A stretch of 64,000 bases of DNA from Luteococcus sanguinis (GCF_039527675.1 NZ_BAAAKI010000024.1:55979-119978), one strand, 5' to 3'; positions 44,378 through 52,591 are shown, counted from the stretch's first letter. Numbers and translations: made by a program. Notes: generated by a model not told the origin, from the sequence alone.

Positions 44378-44496
44378 GAGTGCTCCTCTCGACTATGAGC
44401 ACAACAATAGGGCCCCACTGCGGGGGCATTTGCCCTAGTGAAGCACCCTTTGCGAGAGCAACGCAACGTGCTACACACTCTCTGACAAGCCACAAA

Positions 44497-44526
44497 GGGC
44501 GCATTTCCAAGTGAGGAAATGCGCCC
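44497..44526. terminator. bidirectional hairpin terminator
   Basis: Arms GGGCGCATTTCC (44497-44508) and GGAAATGCGCCC (44515-44526) are perfectly paired with a 6-nt loop. TTTTT follows closely on the + strand and TTTGTGG on the minus strand. It lies just after the three-gene membrane/lipoprotein operon that ends at 44558. Confidence 0.75.
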
Positions 44527-44557
44527 AAGGTTTTTGCTTGGTAGGTGTGTCGCAGTG

Positions 44558-44800
44558 CTATGCCAGCCCGGTGTGTGTAGCACCGCTCTCCGCCCATCCC
44601 GGGAAGGTCCGGATAACCTCTCGCGGTGGCTCAGGCAGGCCCGCCCTGATGCGTCGGAACTCGCGGCGGCTGTCGGTCTCATCCTCGCTGGCGATCTGCC
44701 GATCCAGAGCGGCCAGCCGAGCCCTCTCCTCGGGCGTGATGCGTGCCCGCAGGAGTGCACGCGCCTTCAGGGCTCTGTTCTTGGTGGGCGGGGTGCTCAC
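44558..44800 (-). CDS. small basic hypothetical protein, 80 residues
   Basis: The GTG start overlaps the stop of the lipoprotein gene (GTGA). The sequence is a charged helix (RALKARALLRARITPEERAR, LAALDRQIASEDETDSRREF) without membrane segments or known motif. Translational coupling suggests a role with the membrane and lipoprotein partners. Codon use is like the neighbours. Confidence 0.55.
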   Translation of the reverse strand: MSTPPTKNRALKARALLRARITPEERARLAALDRQIASEDETDSRREFRRIRAGLPEPPREVIRTFPGWAESGATHTGLA

Positions 44801-45270
44801 GCGCACGATCCCTTCTGGATGTAGAGCCGCCACTCCTTGCCATCGACGGTCTCGTTGCGCCCGAACAGACTTTGCAGCACGCCGTTGTTCCAGGTGGGGC
44901 CCGACTTCCCATCCGCGACGAACGTGTACGACTTGCCATCTGGGTCAAACACCATCACGTCCGCAGGCCCGAAGCCTTCCTCGACGGAGGAGACCTCTGC
45001 CACCCAGCCTTCCGTGGTCCTCAGGATGGCGCTAGGCGCAGCGCTCGTTCCACTGCACGTCATCTGGACCTCTTGGGCATAGAACGTGTCGAGCCCGATC
45101 TTCATGCTGTCCGCCCCGCTGATGATCCCTGCCCAAGTCGCCTGCTCGGCAGGGGCGGTGCCCCCGTCTGTGCTGGCCGAGGTCGGGCCCTGGCTGGAGC
45201 ACGAGGCCACGGAACATCCGACCACTGCGAGAGCGATCAGGCGCTGGATACTCTGCGAACGCGTTGTCAT
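44797..45270 (-). CDS. hypothetical lipoprotein
   Basis: 157 residues. The N-terminus (RLIALAVVGCSVASC) carries a lipobox with the lipid-modified Cys near residue 24, followed by a Ser/Thr/Gly-rich spacer. The mature part has strands such as GWVAEVSSVEEGFGPADVMV and a single conserved-looking Cys near the C-terminus. It overlaps the upstream membrane-protein gene by 4 nt. Possible surface or exclusion protein; not identified. Confidence 0.6.
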   Translation of the reverse strand: MTTRSQSIQRLIALAVVGCSVASCSSQGPTSASTDGGTAPAEQATWAGIISGADSMKIGLDTFYAQEVQMTCSGTSAAPSAILRTTEGWVAEVSSVEEGFGPADVMVFDPDGKSYTFVADGKSGPTWNNGVLQSLFGRNETVDGKEWRLYIQKGSCA

Positions 45271-45869
45271 GCTGTGGCTCCTTCGAACAGGCTGGCGTCG
45301 TCGTAGGTGGCGATCTCAAACGAGTCCAGGAAGCGCCTCACCGCGTCGGGGTCTGCCCCGTGCGCGAGGTCGACGCGCGCCTGCTCCCGGGCCGCCCAGT
45401 AGCGGCGGTACTGCTGGAGCACCACGTTGGTGGAGCGGCGCGCGTTTTCCCGGCTGCCGAAGACGAACCACAGCAGCAAGCCGGGGAACCATCCAGCGAA
45501 GATGGCGAAGCCGACACCCATACCGATGGAACCGACCAGAGCACCAGCGGGGGTCGTGCTCTTGTCGAGGTGCGTGACGGAGACCAGGAAGAACAGCGCC
45601 GCCACGAGCACCAGCGTGAGCGCCGCGCCCCCGGCCCAGCACGTCAGCAGAATCTTCGGCTTGCTCGCGACCATCCCGCCGTGGAGCGGGAGCACGGGGG
45701 CGACCTCTGGCAAGCGCCCCGTGGCTCCGATGGCGTCGTAGTCGAGCGCGATCTGGGCATTCATGATCTCGGCTGCCCGGAGGAAAGCCCGTCCCTCGAC
45801 GGCCTGGTTGGCTGCCCAGGCCACCCCACCGACTCCGGCCCACGCAGCGCTCGTGGCAACTCTCCCCAT
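45267..45869 (-). CDS. two-helix membrane protein, hypothetical
   Basis: 200 residues with two central membrane helices (LTLVLVAALFFLVSV and GFAIFAGWFPGLLLWFVF) and cytoplasmic-looking ends. GAGGGGA precedes the ATG. It is the first gene of a coupled three-gene operon with the lipoprotein and the 80-residue protein. The function is unknown; a superinfection-exclusion-type role is one guess. Confidence 0.6.
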   Translation of the reverse strand: MGRVATSAAWAGVGGVAWAANQAVEGRAFLRAAEIMNAQIALDYDAIGATGRLPEVAPVLPLHGGMVASKPKILLTCWAGGAALTLVLVAALFFLVSVTHLDKSTTPAGALVGSIGMGVGFAIFAGWFPGLLLWFVFGSRENARRSTNVVLQQYRRYWAAREQARVDLAHGADPDAVRRFLDSFEIATYDDASLFEGATA

Positions 45870-46018
45870 GGCTTCCCCTCGCGTGAAGTTGACGGTCCCT
45901 ATTGGTGACCGACTCCATCTACCGAAGCATCTTCCAAGTTATAGTACAAGGACTTGGGCTGTGTACCCTAGGCCGAAACCCTTTGGCTTGGAGGGTGAGT
46001 GAGCCACGCGAGCCCGAC

Positions 46019-46267
46019 ATGACGCGAGTACGCGATGTGTTCGTGGCAGCGAAGGCCGAGTCCGGCATGTCCTACGACGCTCTGGCAGCCAGCACGGGCC
46101 TAGCGCGCCAGACGCTGGTGAACATTGCCGCTGGACGCTACCGGGGTGACCTGCGGACGTGGCTGGTGCTGTCCAAGGTCTTCGGGTCCACACTCGATGA
46201 CCTCATGGCCCCTGTCTGGGTCCACGACCCAGCCTTGCCGAGCCGAGACGGCGGGGGCGAATTGTAA
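46019..46267 (+). CDS. helix-turn-helix (Xre/Cro-like) regulator
   Basis: 82 residues. MSYDALAASTGLARQTLVNI followed by AAGRYRGDLRTWLVLSKVFG is a classic Cro/C1-type HTH. The ATG at 46019 is preferred; a GTG at 45995 is also in frame. A TATAGT hexamer near 45940 could be its -10 element. It faces away from the membrane operon and may regulate island genes. Confidence 0.7.
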   Translation: MTRVRDVFVAAKAESGMSYDALAASTGLARQTLVNIAAGRYRGDLRTWLVLSKVFGSTLDDLMAPVWVHDPALPSRDGGGEL

Positions 46268-46297
46268 GGCGGTCGGCGGGACGGCAGCGGGCAACCA

Positions 46298-46332
46298 ACA
46301 GCCCCCGCCTCCGTAATGATGGCAGGGGCTGT
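46298..46332. terminator. hairpin between convergent genes
   Basis: ACAGCCCC (46298-46305) pairs with GGGGCTGT (46325-46332) around a 19-nt loop. It sits between the HTH gene and the toxin-like gene, which converge, so it may end both transcripts. Confidence 0.4.
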
Positions 46333-46354
46333 CGTGGCGCTTCAAGGCGCGTTG

Positions 46355-46621
46355 CTAGGGGCGGGGGAAGATGGCCTCGATCCTGGGGCCTTGGTCCGTG
46401 TCACGCCAGAAGACCTTCAAGGGGTGCTGCCGAGGAACGGCGATCACCAAGAGGGTGTACCCCTCCTCAGTTCTTATGCCCTGGGAGCGGAGCCGGGCCA
46501 GCGACGGGTTGGCGAAGATGTCCTCGATCACGTCCAGGACAGCGTTGTAGCGATCAACGTCCGGACTCTCTTCCAGGGCATCCAGTTGCTGGTCTGCTAC
46601 TGCGGAGTACGCGCCGTCCAC
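46355..46621 (-). CDS. RelE/ParE-like candidate toxin
   Basis: 88 residues. YNAVLDVIEDIFANPSLARL, then YTLLVIAVPRQHPLKVFWRD, gives the helix-then-beta-sheet order of small RelE/ParE toxins. The GTG start has GAGG at proper distance and lies 21 nt after the AbrB-like gene. The family match is by layout, not by a strong motif. Confidence 0.5.
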   Translation of the reverse strand: MDGAYSAVADQQLDALEESPDVDRYNAVLDVIEDIFANPSLARLRSQGIRTEEGYTLLVIAVPRQHPLKVFWRDTDQGPRIEAIFPRP

Positions 46622-46642
46622 AGAGGTCGCCTCACTGCCCGG

Positions 46643-46876
46643 CTAGTGCCTGCGCTGCCGCGACCGATGGACGGTCTCGGAAGCCGTGGCATCGCGGAGC
46701 AGGGTGCGCAGCTCTGCGTCGGCGTTGTACTCCGCCTGGGCCTTGGACATGACGACGGCTGGCTGGAGGATCAGCACGCCGTCCTCCAACTCTTCGAGGA
46801 GGTAGGGGGTGTCGGGCCGCCCAGGGAGGACGACCCGGGATCGCGAGTCGGTCTTGACGAGTGTGGGTGAAGTCAT
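46643..46876 (-). CDS. AbrB-like candidate antitoxin
   Basis: 77 residues. The N-terminal LVKTDSRSRVVLPGRPDTPY resembles the SpoVT/AbrB swapped-hairpin DNA-binding motif; a helical tail follows (MSKAQAEYNADAELRTLL). GGAAGGG precedes the ATG. Together with the downstream toxin-like gene it forms a typical antitoxin-first pair. Confidence 0.6.
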   Translation of the reverse strand: MTSPTLVKTDSRSRVVLPGRPDTPYLLEELEDGVLILQPAVVMSKAQAEYNADAELRTLLRDATASETVHRSRQRRH

Positions 46877-47158
46877 GGTGGGCATCCCTTCCCAGGTGTC
46901 GTGCACCTTAGAGTAGCACCCACTGGGGGAAGGTGGGCACGTGGGCAAATGGGCGACGCTTTGAGACGTTGCCGAGCGGGAACGGGATGCACCAGCAGAT
47001 TGTTGCCCCCGGGAACGCACCCAACTCGTACCCTGATTCAACGTTCCCACTAGTGATTTCGCTTTAGGGCTGGACAATCACCGGCGGCTTCCGGTAAAGT
47101 CAAATAACCAGTCGCGCACTGGATAGGCCGCACCTGAGGGTCCGACGGCCTCAGCTCT
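46877..47158. other. promoter region before the mobility genes
   Basis: 282 bp between the divergent AbrB-like and recombinase-like genes. It is less GC-rich than its surroundings around 47030-47110 (CAACGTTCCCACTAGTGATT and later AAATAACCAG). No inverted repeat clearly matching the island ends was found here. Confidence 0.4.
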
Positions 47159-48490
47159 ATGGATACTCAGTTGCGCGCGCTCATGCGACGAAGCCATGAG
47201 CCTCATCCCATTGTCGGGTCCGGCCACGAGCCGGTCATTGCGAGCGCCCCGGTTGCCCCGGTGGTGCCCCTGCGGCGACGCCCCCGGACCTCACCCAACC
47301 TTTCCTCCCCTTCCCGCGCTGCGTCGCGCCGACCTGTGGTTGACAAGCGGGAGCAGGTGCAGGCCGCTCCTCTGACCCCCGGCTACCTGCTCGGTAGGCC
47401 ACCGACGCCGTGGCCCGTCAACCACAACGCTTGGTTCTCTGCTGGCATGAACCAGGACAAGACCATCCCCGACGCGGGACTTGAGGACGTCACGCACGTC
47501 GTCATGAACTACGTGCCGCGCTACGTGGACCTGCACGACTGGCTGGTGGTGCGCGAGTTCGTCCAGCGGGCCGTGCTGGACTCCCAGCCCATCTCCGGCG
47601 ACGAGGCCCGTCGCCGCATCACCATCGTCGGGATGATGGTGGCCTGGGCCCATCGCCTCGCGGGCTACGACCTCGACCGGACGGCCATCTTCACCCTCGA
47701 CGTGATCGGGGAGTGGATCGACCAGGAGTGCGGCCACTACAGCCTGAAGGTGCGCAAGATGTACCGCGCCCGGCTGAAGTCGATCAGCAAGACGATCAAC
47801 CCCGAGTTCCCTGACGTTCCCAACGAGACGGCCTACCAGAGCGCCTGGAACCCCGACCCCTACTCGGCAGAGGAACTGGCCGAGGTGGTCGGCTGGGCCA
47901 ACGGGCAGTCGACGGCGATGCGTCGCCACAAGGCCCTGGTGCTCCTGGCCCTGACGGTCGGTGCTGGGCTCTACACCCAGGAGGTCGCCGCCCTCAAGGT
48001 CAGCGACATCGAGGTGGACGACGACGGCGTGCTGCTCCACGTCCGGGGCGAGCACCCGCGCGAGGTTCCGGTGCTGGCCGAGTGGGAAGGCGTGCTGCGG
48101 GAACTGGTCGCCAACGTGCGCCCGGTGGACCCGGAAGCCTTCGCGTTCGCCTCGGGCCGGACCAACAAGAAGCCCAACGTCGTGACCCGCTTCGTCCAGA
48201 GCAGCAACAAGGGCGGCAAGGTCGAGCCGATGACGCGGCGGATGCGCGCCACCTGGGTGGTGGAGCACATCAAGGCGGGTGTCCCGCCCCAGGTGATTGC
48301 CGAGGCGGCAGGCATGGTCACGCTGCGCAGTTTCGACAAGTGGCTCTACCACTACCGCGAGTTCGAGACCGAGGAGTACCGCTGCCTGCTGCGTGACGAG
48401 ATGCGCGAGCAGAAGCGTCTCTCGGTGGCGAACAAGCGGGCCCGCAAGGCACAGCGCGAGTCCCTGCGCGTCGTGGACGAGGAGCGCTGA
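47159..48490 (+). CDS. degenerate tyrosine-recombinase-like protein
   Basis: 443 residues. An N-terminal basic, disordered stretch is followed by a helical core-binding-like domain (130-220) and a catalytic-like domain. ALVLLALTVGAGLYTQEVAA followed by LKVSDIEVDDDGVLL matches box I of phage integrases, but the catalytic Arg position is Tyr272. MRATWVVEHIKAGVPPQVIA and a final WLYHY match box II and the Tyr region, but with altered His positions. It probably binds DNA without normal catalysis. It is 6 nt upstream of the transposase gene and co-transcribed with it. Confidence 0.65.
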   Translation: MDTQLRALMRRSHEPHPIVGSGHEPVIASAPVAPVVPLRRRPRTSPNLSSPSRAASRRPVVDKREQVQAAPLTPGYLLGRPPTPWPVNHNAWFSAGMNQDKTIPDAGLEDVTHVVMNYVPRYVDLHDWLVVREFVQRAVLDSQPISGDEARRRITIVGMMVAWAHRLAGYDLDRTAIFTLDVIGEWIDQECGHYSLKVRKMYRARLKSISKTINPEFPDVPNETAYQSAWNPDPYSAEELAEVVGWANGQSTAMRRHKALVLLALTVGAGLYTQEVAALKVSDIEVDDDGVLLHVRGEHPREVPVLAEWEGVLRELVANVRPVDPEAFAFASGRTNKKPNVVTRFVQSSNKGGKVEPMTRRMRATWVVEHIKAGVPPQVIAEAAGMVTLRSFDKWLYHYREFETEEYRCLLRDEMREQKRLSVANKRARKAQRESLRVVDEER

Positions 48491-48496
48491 GGCTCC

Positions 48497-50551
48497 ATGA
48501 CCACCACGGGCGCGTCGATGGGCGGGGAGGGCAACCTCTCCCGCCTGTTCGACGTGCCCGGAGTGCACTCGGGCGACCGGCGCTTCGTGCCCGTGCACGC
48601 CCCGCAGGTGGAGAGGGCCGCCCTGTGGGTGCGCGCGAGTGGCGTGCTGGAGAAGTTGGCCCAGTGGCGCACCGAGGATGGCTACGACCCCACCAAGGGC
48701 GGGCGGCCCTCGCAGTTCACCGACGAGCACGCCCTGGTGTTGTTGGCCGTGCTGGCGCTGGAGGGACAGGAACTCACCGCCGTGCGCGCCCGGGACCTGG
48801 TGCTGACCCGCTTGACCGATGCGGGCCTCGAAGCGCTGAACGTCAACTTGAACGACCACAGGTGGGTGAAGGGCGAGCGCGGCGTCTACCTGCGCCTGTG
48901 GAGGACCGTGCGCCGAGTGCTGGACGTCATTGACCCCCACCCGGACGAGCAGCACCACTCGCGCTACACCTACCGCGAGTACGCCACCCTGCTGTCGAAG
49001 CGGGACACCGACCTGGAGGAGCGCCGCCGCCAGCGCCTCGCGGAGTTCACCAACGCCCTCATCTGGACCACGGTCGAGGCCCTGCCCGAGCGCCTGTTGA
49101 AGAACTGGGACGGCACGATTGCCGTGGACGGCACCCACGTGCCCCTAGTGAAGAAGGGCATCACGGGTTTCGGGCCCGACAACCGCCAGGCGACGATTGA
49201 GGCCGCCCGTGTCGAGCACGCCCGCAAGAACCGCAAGAAGGTGCCGACCGGCAGTGACTGGAAGCCCTTGGCCGAGCGCTGGCAGGAAGGACCCAGGAGC
49301 GAGCGCAAGGTGTCCTCGGAGCCCTACGGCGGCTGGTACACGCGCACCCACGAGGAGATCGACAAGCCGGACGGCCACCGCGACACGAAGTGGGCACTCG
49401 ACGCCCAACTGGCGTTCATGGCGCACCCGGGACCGGACCCGCAGTTCCCCCACCTCGTGCTGGGCATGGGCCTCGACAAGCCCGCTCGCCAGCCTCGCCA
49501 GAGCGCCATGACGGCCCTGGCCAACGTCATGAGCCACGACCTGCCTCGCGGCTACGTCGTCGGCGACCGTGACTACTATCCGCACGCCCAGGCCGAGGAC
49601 TGGGCCATCCCGCTGCGCTCGGCGGGCTACAAGATCGTCGGCGACCTGCGCCGCGACACCCACGGCGTGATGGGCCACTTCGCTGGTGCCGAGCTGGTGG
49701 ACGGCAACTGGTACTGCCCGGCCATGCCGATCCTTCACAAGAACGCCACGGTGGACTACCACGCCGCCCAGGGCAAGGTCGCCAAGGCGATCACCAACCG
49801 GCAGCGGCTGACCCGGGCCATCAAGGACCTCCAGCCCGCCTCCGGCGCGAGCGAGGAGAAGCAGGCCGCCTATCGTGGGGCCCAGGTCAACCTGAGGCGT
49901 GCCGAGCGCGAGGAGGCCAAGGCCAAGGAGGAGTTCGCCCGCGTCGAGGCCCGGTGGAAGGAGCTGCTGGAGTACCGGCAGCGCTTCCTTCTGCGTCCCC
50001 GGGAGGCTCCGCGTGAGAACGGTTCGCAGGCGTTCAAGTGCCCGGCCTCCGGGTCAGGTGCGACCGTCTCGTGCCCCCTGAAGAAGGAACCTCCCCGCAC
50101 GTCCAAGGGGACCCGCACCCCGATCCAGAAGGGCAACCTGCCCAAGCATCCCGGCAAGGTCTGCACAAACTCGTCCGGCATCACCATCCCGGTCGAGGAG
50201 AGCGCCAAGTACGCGCAGGCCCTGGTGTGGCAGTCCGACGAGTGGAAGCGCGCCTACGCCTACCCCCGCTCGATGAACGAGGCCCGCAACGGCTGGCTGA
50301 AGAACGTGCAGGGCGGCTCCATTGCCGACCATGCCCGCCGTCCCATGCGCGGGCTCGCCGCCCAGTCACTGCTGCTGGCCCTCATGCTCGGTGCGGAGAA
50401 CATCCGGGCCATCGAGGTCTACCTCCGCGACGAGGACAAGCCCAAGAAGCCCCGACCTCCCAAGGTGGTGACTCCTGTGGCCACGTGGGACTCGGAAGAG
50501 GACGACTACGACTGGGCCGACGCGCCCAACGCCCCACCGGTCGCCGCGTAG
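48497..50551 (+). CDS. large DDE transposase
   Basis: 684 residues. The RNase H-fold triad is visible: D211 in TIAVDGTHVPLVKKG, D357 in GYVVGDRDYYPHAQ and E595 in SMNEARNGWLKN. A large insertion (about 400-585) holds a coiled coil and a Cys-containing segment (FKCPASGSGATVSCPLKK, KVCTNSSGI). The N-terminal FTDEHALVLLAVLALEGQEL resembles IS1182/IS4-like N-domains. It is the last gene before the right end and the likely mover of the whole island. Codon use is GC-rich like the host. Confidence 0.8.
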   Translation: MTTTGASMGGEGNLSRLFDVPGVHSGDRRFVPVHAPQVERAALWVRASGVLEKLAQWRTEDGYDPTKGGRPSQFTDEHALVLLAVLALEGQELTAVRARDLVLTRLTDAGLEALNVNLNDHRWVKGERGVYLRLWRTVRRVLDVIDPHPDEQHHSRYTYREYATLLSKRDTDLEERRRQRLAEFTNALIWTTVEALPERLLKNWDGTIAVDGTHVPLVKKGITGFGPDNRQATIEAARVEHARKNRKKVPTGSDWKPLAERWQEGPRSERKVSSEPYGGWYTRTHEEIDKPDGHRDTKWALDAQLAFMAHPGPDPQFPHLVLGMGLDKPARQPRQSAMTALANVMSHDLPRGYVVGDRDYYPHAQAEDWAIPLRSAGYKIVGDLRRDTHGVMGHFAGAELVDGNWYCPAMPILHKNATVDYHAAQGKVAKAITNRQRLTRAIKDLQPASGASEEKQAAYRGAQVNLRRAEREEAKAKEEFARVEARWKELLEYRQRFLLRPREAPRENGSQAFKCPASGSGATVSCPLKKEPPRTSKGTRTPIQKGNLPKHPGKVCTNSSGITIPVEESAKYAQALVWQSDEWKRAYAYPRSMNEARNGWLKNVQGGSIADHARRPMRGLAAQSLLLALMLGAENIRAIEVYLRDEDKPKKPRPPKVVTPVATWDSEEDDYDWADAPNAPPVAA

Positions 50552-50816
50552 TCGGCTGACCCAGGACGGCGAGCACTTCCCGTCCCAGCTCCACGGCAAT
50601 TCCACACTCACGACCAGGCTGTCCCTGACAAGGGCGGCCTGGTCGTCGTGCTTCCGGGCAGGTGGCGGGAGCGTTGGGGTGGGCCGGAAGGCCGTTGCGA
50701 GCCTCCGACAGCCCGGCTACTGGAGCTGCGAGCACCCTCCGGGGGGCCCGAAATCGGGCTGTGAGACGGCCCGGAGGAGTTTCGAGAATCGCGGAGAGAG
50801 GTTTTGCGAATCCCCC
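50552..50816. other. right-end region of the island
   Basis: 265 bp without a gene. It contains several short repeats of the form GAG(T)TTCGAG or GCGAGC near 50695, 50730, 50777 and 50801, denser towards the boundary, as expected of transposase-binding sites. A GTG-started frame opens at 50679 and runs across the junction into the 3' part of cpaF. Confidence 0.5.
50777..50810. repeat. right-end terminal and subterminal repeats
   Basis: GAGTTTCGAGAATC (50777-50790) and GAGGTTTTGCGAATCC (50799-50814) are related direct copies. Both are inverted relative to the left end: GAGTTTCGAGAAC when read outwards. Shared core GTTTyGmGAA. The outer copy ends at the 7-bp direct repeat. Confidence 0.65.
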
Positions 50817-50823
50817 ACGCTGG
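50817..50823 (+). repeat. right 7-bp direct repeat ACGCTGG
   Basis: Identical to the left copy at 28635-28641 and located at the homologous codons (ACG CTG) of cpaF. It marks the right boundary of the insertion. Confidence 0.75.
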
Positions 50824-51674
50824 CGATCGGTGACCGCTTCCGCCTGCACGCCATCGGCTTCGGTCTGAGCTACCGCCCGTCCGTGGTGATCCGGCAGCAC
50901 ATCCTCACCGACGTCACCCTGCGCCAGCTCGCCGACGGCGGGATGATGCCGCTCGAGATCGCCCGCATTCTCCACGACAGCGTGCTCGCGCGTCGGTCCA
51001 TGGTGATCTCGGGTGACCAGGGCGCTGGGAAGACCACACTGTTGCGCGCCCTGATCGACGCGATCCCTGCCACTGAACGGTTCGGCACCATCGAGACCGA
51101 CTACGAGCTGCTCACGCACCTGCGTCAGGGCAGGCGGAACATGGTCGCCCTGCAGGCGCGTGTTGGTCTGGGTGAGGTGGGCGCGGATGGTCGTCCGATG
51201 GGTCAGTACACGGTGGCCGACCTGATCCCCGAGGCCCTCCGGCAGAACCTCTCCCGCGTGGTCGTGGGTGAGGTGCGCGGCAATGAGGCGGGGGCCATGT
51301 TCGAGGCGATGCAGTCCGGCGCGGGCAGCCTCAGCACGACGCACTCGCATTCCGCGTCGTCGACGATCGACCGCTTGGCATCGCGGGTCGCGCAGGGCGG
51401 CGTTCTCAGCGTCGACGAGGCCTACCGCCAGATCGCGCACAACATCCACCTGCTGGTGCACGTGAAGCTGATCGACGAGACCTGGCGCGGCGGCACTCGT
51501 CGGCGCCTGGTCTCCGAGGTGCGGACGCTCACGGGCGCAATCGAGGGCGGACGTCCGGTGACCCACCTGGTCTTTCGCGCTCCCGAAGGCAATGACCCCG
51601 GCGTCTACCATCCCGATCCGCGGCTGGCTGCGGAGCTGGAACCCTTCGCCGGCGTGTGGGAGGGCAGGCCATGA
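50823..51674 (+). pseudogene. cpaF: cpaF/tadA pilus ATPase, 3' part
   Basis: Encodes the last 283 residues: AIGDRFRLHAIGFGLSYRPS, Walker A ISGDQGAGKTTLLRALI, the acidic FGTIETDYEL, the Walker B region LSRVVVGEVRGNEAGAMFEA and the His box STTHSHSASS. It contains the whole ATPase domain but lacks the N-terminal domain located at 28053. A GTG at 50679 inside the island could start a 331-residue fusion with 48 foreign residues. Its stop overlaps the tadB start (ATGA). Confidence 0.92.
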
Positions 51675-52591
51675 CCGAACTCGTGGCTGGGGCCAGCGCA
51701 GCGCTGCTCGTGGCCGGCCTGCTCCTGCTGTTGGCCGGCGCGGTCAAGGTCGAACGCCGCGACGACCTGGCCGGACCATCCAGCCTGGACAGGTCGCGCC
51801 GCTGGTGGTCGAGACTGTCACCTCGCACCCGCTTGCACTGGGCACTCTCGCTCGTCGCTGGCCTTGTCGTGTGGGTGCTGACGGGCTGGGTCGTCGCACT
51901 CGCCGTGGCGCCGGTCCTGTTGCTGGGCCTGCCCGCCCTGCTCAGTGAACCTCCCAACCGTGACCTGGAACTGCTGGAATCACTCGACCGATGGGTTCGT
52001 GGCCTGTCCGGATCACTGCCCACCGGAAAGTCGATCCCGGACGCCATCCGCGCCACCGCCTCGTCCGCTCCGGCGCCCATTGCCCAGGATGTCCAGCTGC
52101 TCGTCGCCCGGATGGACGACCGATGGACCACAGATGGCGCCCTGCGAGCCTTCGCCGATCGTCTGGACAGCCCCGAGGTGGACGCGATCGTCGGGGCCCT
52201 GATCCTGTGCACCCGCCGCGGCGGGACGGGGGCCGCGGCCACCCTGCACGAGCTGGCTGCGAGCATGCACGACCGGCTCCGTGCGCTGCGGGAGATCCAG
52301 GCCGAACGTGCCAAGCCACGCGTCGTCGTGCGTCAGGTCACGGTTATCAGCGTGCTCATGCTCACCGGCGCGATGGTGCTCAGCCCCAACTACTTCGCCC
52401 CCTTCGCGACGCCCCTGGGGCAGGTGCTGTTCGGCTGCCTGCTCGCGATGTTCGTGCTGCCGATGGTCGCTTTGCGCCGCATGACCCTGCCGAGGCGCAG
52501 GGAGCGCATCCTGCGGCGCTTCGAGAACGCCGAGCAGCCCGAGACGGACTCTGTTCGAGCCGTCCCGGTCAGCGAGGTGGCCCATGCGTGA
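51671..52591 (+). CDS. TadB-like pilus assembly membrane protein
   Basis: 306 residues of the type II secretion F-domain family. N-terminal helices (ALLVAGLLLLLAGAV, ALSLVAGLVVWVLTGWVVAL) precede the cytoplasmic F-domain (SLPTGKSIPDAIRATASSAP, ALILCTRRGGTGAAATLHEL) and two C-terminal helices. It forms the inner-membrane platform with TadC. Starts by 4-nt overlap with cpaF and overlaps tadC. Confidence 0.87.
   Translation: MTELVAGASAALLVAGLLLLLAGAVKVERRDDLAGPSSLDRSRRWWSRLSPRTRLHWALSLVAGLVVWVLTGWVVALAVAPVLLLGLPALLSEPPNRDLELLESLDRWVRGLSGSLPTGKSIPDAIRATASSAPAPIAQDVQLLVARMDDRWTTDGALRAFADRLDSPEVDAIVGALILCTRRGGTGAAATLHELAASMHDRLRALREIQAERAKPRVVVRQVTVISVLMLTGAMVLSPNYFAPFATPLGQVLFGCLLAMFVLPMVALRRMTLPRRRERILRRFENAEQPETDSVRAVPVSEVAHA

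Larger units (their letters stand above)
28642..50816. mobile_element. 22.2-kb transposon-like defence island inserted in cpaF
   Basis: Bounded by 7-bp direct repeats and by related inverted end sequences (left GTTCTCGAAACTC at 28645, right copies at 50777 and 50801). The right end encodes a tyrosine-recombinase-like protein and a DDE transposase reading towards the boundary. Cargo is mostly antiphage-type: nuclease-like proteins, SIR2, Abi_2, type III-like restriction-modification and two toxin-antitoxin-like pairs, plus a phage O-like replication initiator. Codon use is visibly more AT-rich than in the flanks, except in the two mobility genes. No relaxase, type IV secretion or phage structural genes are present, so neither a conjugative element nor a prophage fits. 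Confidence 0.85.

Noticed and set aside
48497..50551. Restriction or replication protein instead of a transposase
   Set aside because: The ordered AVDGTH, GDRDYY and NEARNGWLK motifs fit a DDE transposase, and the gene's position at the element end agrees.
28642..50816. Island as an integrative conjugative element or prophage
   Set aside because: No relaxase, coupling protein, type IV secretion or capsid/tail/terminase genes are visible, and the boundary is a protein gene with a 7-bp repeat rather than a tRNA attachment site.
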